A stretch of DNA of 7,114 nucleotides from Bacteroidota bacterium (GTDB taxonomy: Bacteria; Bacteroidota; Ignavibacteria; Ignavibacteriales; Ignavibacteriaceae). Position numbers and translations under genes: made by a program. The notes below the pieces were generated by a model. It was given only the letters and a program-made list of their open reading frames with translations. It ran no database searches and was not told the DNA's origin. This document shows, piece by piece, positions 6,251-7,114 of the stretch (its first letter is position 1; the number at the start of each line of letters is the position of its first letter). The stretch is taken from NCBI GenBank assembly GCA_021796135.1, contig JAJYOQ010000211.1, positions 1-7,114 of the forward strand, given 5' to 3'.

Positions 6251-7114
6251 TATAAAGACATGTTCTTTCGCCCATCGATAAGTTTCTAAAATCCCTTTCT
6301 CAAGACTAACTTGTGGATTCCATCCTAACTTCATTATTCTATCAATATTCAGCAGTTTTCTTGGAGTTCCATCAGGTTTAGTAGTATCAAAGACAATCTC
6401 TCCTTCAAATTCAACAATTCGAGCAATCATTTTGGCCAATTCTGAAATTTGAATATCATAACCAGCACCTATATTAATTACATCTTGTATATCTTGTGCG
6501 TCATAATTTTCCATTAAAAAAATACACGCTTGAGCAAGATCATCAACATGTATAAATTCTCTTCTTGGACTACCACTACCCCATACTATCGCTTTAGAAT
6601 TCCCAGTTTTTTTTGCTTCGTGGAATCTTCTTAATAAACCTGCTAATACATGGGAATTATGCGGATCAAAATTATCCCCTGGCCCATATACGTTTGAAGG
6701 CATAATAGACATAAGATTGGTGCCATACTGCCTATTAAAATATTGGCATGTCTTTAGTCCAGCAATTTTTGCTACCGCGTATGCTTCATTAGTTTGTTCT
6801 AAAGTTCCTGTGAGTAACGACTCCTCAAAAATTGGTTGAGCTGCATCGCGAGGATAAATGCACGAACTCCCTAAAAATATAGTTTTAGAACCGTAATCTT
6901 TACACATTTTCAATACATTGTTCTGTATTGAAAGATTAATGTATATAAAGTCACCTGGATAAGTATTGTTAGCCAAAATTCCACCAACTTTGGCAGCACT
7001 CAAAAATACATACTCTGGGCAATACTCCTTAAAAAAATTTTCCACATCTATCTGTCTTGTTAGATCTAAATCAGCATGATCTTTAACGATTAAATCTTGA
7101 ATAAATCTCATCTC
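6248..7114 (-). CDS. fcl: GDP-L-fucose synthase, N-terminus beyond the right edge
   Basis: This enzyme is the 3,5-epimerase/4-reductase that converts GDP-4-keto-6-deoxy-D-mannose to GDP-L-fucose with NADPH. The frame is open to the right edge. The ATG at 7111 is internal, because the nucleotide-binding GxxGxxG that opens the family is absent. Counting from that Met, the motifs are HADLDLTRQIDVENFF (12-27), AAKVGGILANN (39-49), GSSCIYP (81-87), catalytic Tyr111 and Lys115 in YAVAK, NVYGPGDNFDP (140-150), H154 and R184. With a constant offset of 25 these fall on Ser107, Cys109, Tyr136, Lys140, His179 and Arg209 of the E. coli enzyme, so about 25 residues are missing. GSPRREFIHVDDLAQA (180-195) and PDGTPRKLLNIDRI (246-259) complete the substrate domain. 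All catalytic residues are present. The partner GDP-mannose 4,6-dehydratase (gmd) is expected upstream, off the window. The downstream dehydrogenase gene starts 12 bases after its stop. Confidence 0.93.
   Translation of the reverse strand, partial: EMRFIQDLIVKDHADLDLTRQIDVENFFKEYCPEYVFLSAAKVGGILANNTYPGDFIYINLSIQNNVLKMCKDYGSKTIFLGSSCIYPRDAAQPIFEESLLTGTLEQTNEAYAVAKIAGLKTCQYFNRQYGTNLMSIMPSNVYGPGDNFDPHNSHVLAGLLRRFHEAKKTGNSKAIVWGSGSPRREFIHVDDLAQACIFLMENYDAQDIQDVINIGAGYDIQISELAKMIARIVEFEGEIVFDTTKPDGTPRKLLNIDRIMKLGWNPQVSLEKGILETYRWAKEHVFI

Noticed and set aside
1..7114. CRISPR arrays, tRNA or rRNA genes, transposases and phage genes
   Set aside because: No repeated spaced units, cloverleaf or rRNA signatures, or transposase/integrase motifs were seen on either strand.

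Overview
The window looks like the end of a surface-polysaccharide (capsule, S-layer glycan or similar) gene cluster from a low-to-medium G+C Gram-positive bacterium, probably a Bacillota of the Paenibacillaceae/Bacillaceae type. The evidence is strong purine-rich Shine-Dalgarno (SD) sites at good spacing before several genes (for example GGGAGGGG, AGGGGGAG and AAAGGA), together with a TetR regulator and a Uma2-family nuclease of kinds common in such genomes. Genus-level assignment is inference only.

Layout. Positions 1-1028 carry two plus-strand genes: the C-terminal two thirds of a TetR-family repressor cut by the left edge, then a complete Uma2-family (DUF820) PD-(D/E)XK protein. Positions 1029-1333 are a convergent intergenic gap with no recognisable gene. 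From 1334 to the right edge every gene lies on the minus strand, so the cluster reads right to left: GDP-L-fucose synthase (5' end off the window), a UDP-sugar 6-dehydrogenase, an NAD-dependent sugar epimerase/dehydratase, an FkbM methyltransferase, a second FkbM methyltransferase broken by a one-base frameshift, a short relic reading frame, and a DUF268 (methyltransferase-like) protein.

Composition changes at the junction: positions 1-60 hold 32 G+C of 60, while 4801-4860 hold 19 of 60. This is typical of polysaccharide loci moved by horizontal transfer into a richer backbone.

How the genes work together. The first three minus-strand genes make activated sugars (GDP-L-fucose, a UDP-uronic acid and an unidentified epimerised or dehydrated sugar). 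The last three look like methyltransferases that would decorate the finished glycan. No glycosyltransferase, flippase or polymerase lies in the window; these, and the GDP-mannose 4,6-dehydratase that must feed the fucose synthase, would be expected beyond the right edge. The most notable points are the frameshifted second FkbM gene, whose break falls exactly in the SAM-binding motif at a T6 run forming TTT-TGA, and the 50-codon relic between it and the DUF268 gene. I see no convincing wholly new system.
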